A stretch of 14,570 nucleotides of DNA from Candidatus Thorarchaeota archaeon SMTZ1-83 (GTDB lineage Archaea > Asgardarchaeota > Thorarchaeia > Thorarchaeales > Thorarchaeaceae). The stretch covers positions 1-14,570 of the forward strand of contig LRSK01000078.1 of assembly GCA_001563325.1 (NCBI GenBank). Direction: 5' to 3'. A program made the translations under genes and the position numbers. Shown here in pieces: positions 14,019 to 14,570 of this stretch (the stretch's first letter is position 1; the number at the start of each line of letters is the position of its first letter). Below the pieces are notes generated by a model, which was not told the origin of the DNA, did not search any database, and saw only the letters and a list, made by a program, of their open reading frames with translations.

Positions 14019-14570
14019 ATGACAGAAGATAGTGAAGAACTAGCACGCGCGAGAGATGAATACTTCAATCTGGGAGCCATCTTTAGGAACTCGGCAACGC
14101 TTACCTTTGTCATTCAGATAGCTGCCGTGATCCTGATGGTGGGTTCGCTTACTGCTTACGCAATCGGCGACCTGTTTCTCGCACTTGACCCTGACCTTCA
14201 GATACTTCTGCTACTGATCGTCAGCATCATATTTCTGGTCGTCTTCCTGGCAGCCATCAGTGTCTTCATCCGATTCTCAAGGAAGATTGGGAATGCGGTT
14301 GTCGGTCCAGGAATTGAGAAGGTGCCTTTCAACACCCCAAGGGTCAAGACAGTCGTGGTGATGTATGGAGTCCTGGTCACACTGATGGCTATTACAGGCT
14401 TGTATATCTGGTATCTGGTGGATCTGAACTTCCTGACCCCAATCACAGCACAGCATGCTTCGTTGCGTCTGTTTGGACTGGCACTCGGCGGATTCATGGT
14501 TGCCCTTCTTATCCAGGTAATAGTGGCCGGAGTGGGACGAAGCGCCACTCGTATTATCATTGAAGTATTA
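14019..14570 (+). CDS. Four-TM membrane protein of unknown function, 3'-truncated by window edge
   Basis: The frame is open for 184 codons to the window end without a stop. A short charged N-terminus (TEDSEELARARDEYFNLG) is followed by four hydrophobic helices: about residues 24-50 (LTFVIQIAAVILMVG), 57-82 (LQILLLLIVSIIFLVVFLA), 107-130 (VVVMYGVLVTLMAITGLYI) and 150-175 (LFGLALGGFMVALLIQVIV). The loop after the second helix (RFSRKIGNAVVGPGIEK) is basic and probably cytoplasmic. I do not recognise the family. An in-frame ATG at 13914 would add 35 residues, but it lies upstream of the TATA-like box, so 14019 is preferred with modest confidence. It is divergent from subunit C and shows no homology that I can see to ATP synthase parts. 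Confidence 0.65.
   Translation, partial: MTEDSEELARARDEYFNLGAIFRNSATLTFVIQIAAVILMVGSLTAYAIGDLFLALDPDLQILLLLIVSIIFLVVFLAAISVFIRFSRKIGNAVVGPGIEKVPFNTPRVKTVVVMYGVLVTLMAITGLYIWYLVDLNFLTPITAQHASLRLFGLALGGFMVALLIQVIVAGVGRSATRIIIEVL

Noticed and set aside
14198..14560. 120-codon minus-strand frame opposite the four-TM protein
   Set aside because: The plus strand encodes four well-formed membrane helices through the same bases; the minus frame is basic and patternless.

Overview
The window looks archaeal. It carries subunits of an A-type (archaeal/vacuolar-like) ATP synthase (I, H, E, K, C), a HerA/FtsK-superfamily ATPase, and an archaeal-type TrmI tRNA m1A methyltransferase. Many genes have TATA-like boxes about 35-75 bases before the start codon, and GGTG/GGAGG ribosome-binding sites. 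A protein with a predicted longin-like fold at its N-terminus, together with near-balanced base composition, makes an Asgard archaeon (for example the Thorarchaeia) a reasonable guess. That assignment is inference: no rRNA or phylogenetic marker tree is available here.

Layout. 1-706: the 3' end of a Nudix hydrolase gene (+), convergent with a small unknown gene (-). 786-3480: a leftward pair, a two-TM protein with a winged-helix-like tail followed by a HerA-like ATPase with a long extra C-terminal region. 3568-5183: rightward trmI, then an operon-like pair of small proteins, one highly charged and one coiled coil plus winged helix. 5320-7555: a large all-helical TPR-like protein read in two overlapping frames, probably one gene with a frameshift or two coupled genes. 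7579-8769: a leftward longin-like plus winged-helix protein. 9029-13868: the ATP synthase membrane/stalk genes. 14019-end: the start of a four-TM membrane protein.

The ATP synthase genes are not in one operon. Subunit I runs left, H-E run right from a shared divergent promoter region, and C-K run left and converge on H-E, with a perfect 8-bp hairpin between E and K. Together they supply the membrane motor (I, K), the peripheral stalks (E, H) and the rotor-coupling subunit (C). The catalytic and remaining central subunits (A, B, D, F) are not in the window. The proteolipid K has the ion-binding Glu but lacks the Gln and Ser/Thr neighbours typical of Na+ rings, which suggests proton coupling.

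Most uncertain points: the frame break near 6085, several start codons (alternatives are given), and the functions of the small unknown proteins. I saw no tRNA, rRNA, CRISPR array, insertion sequence or attachment site.
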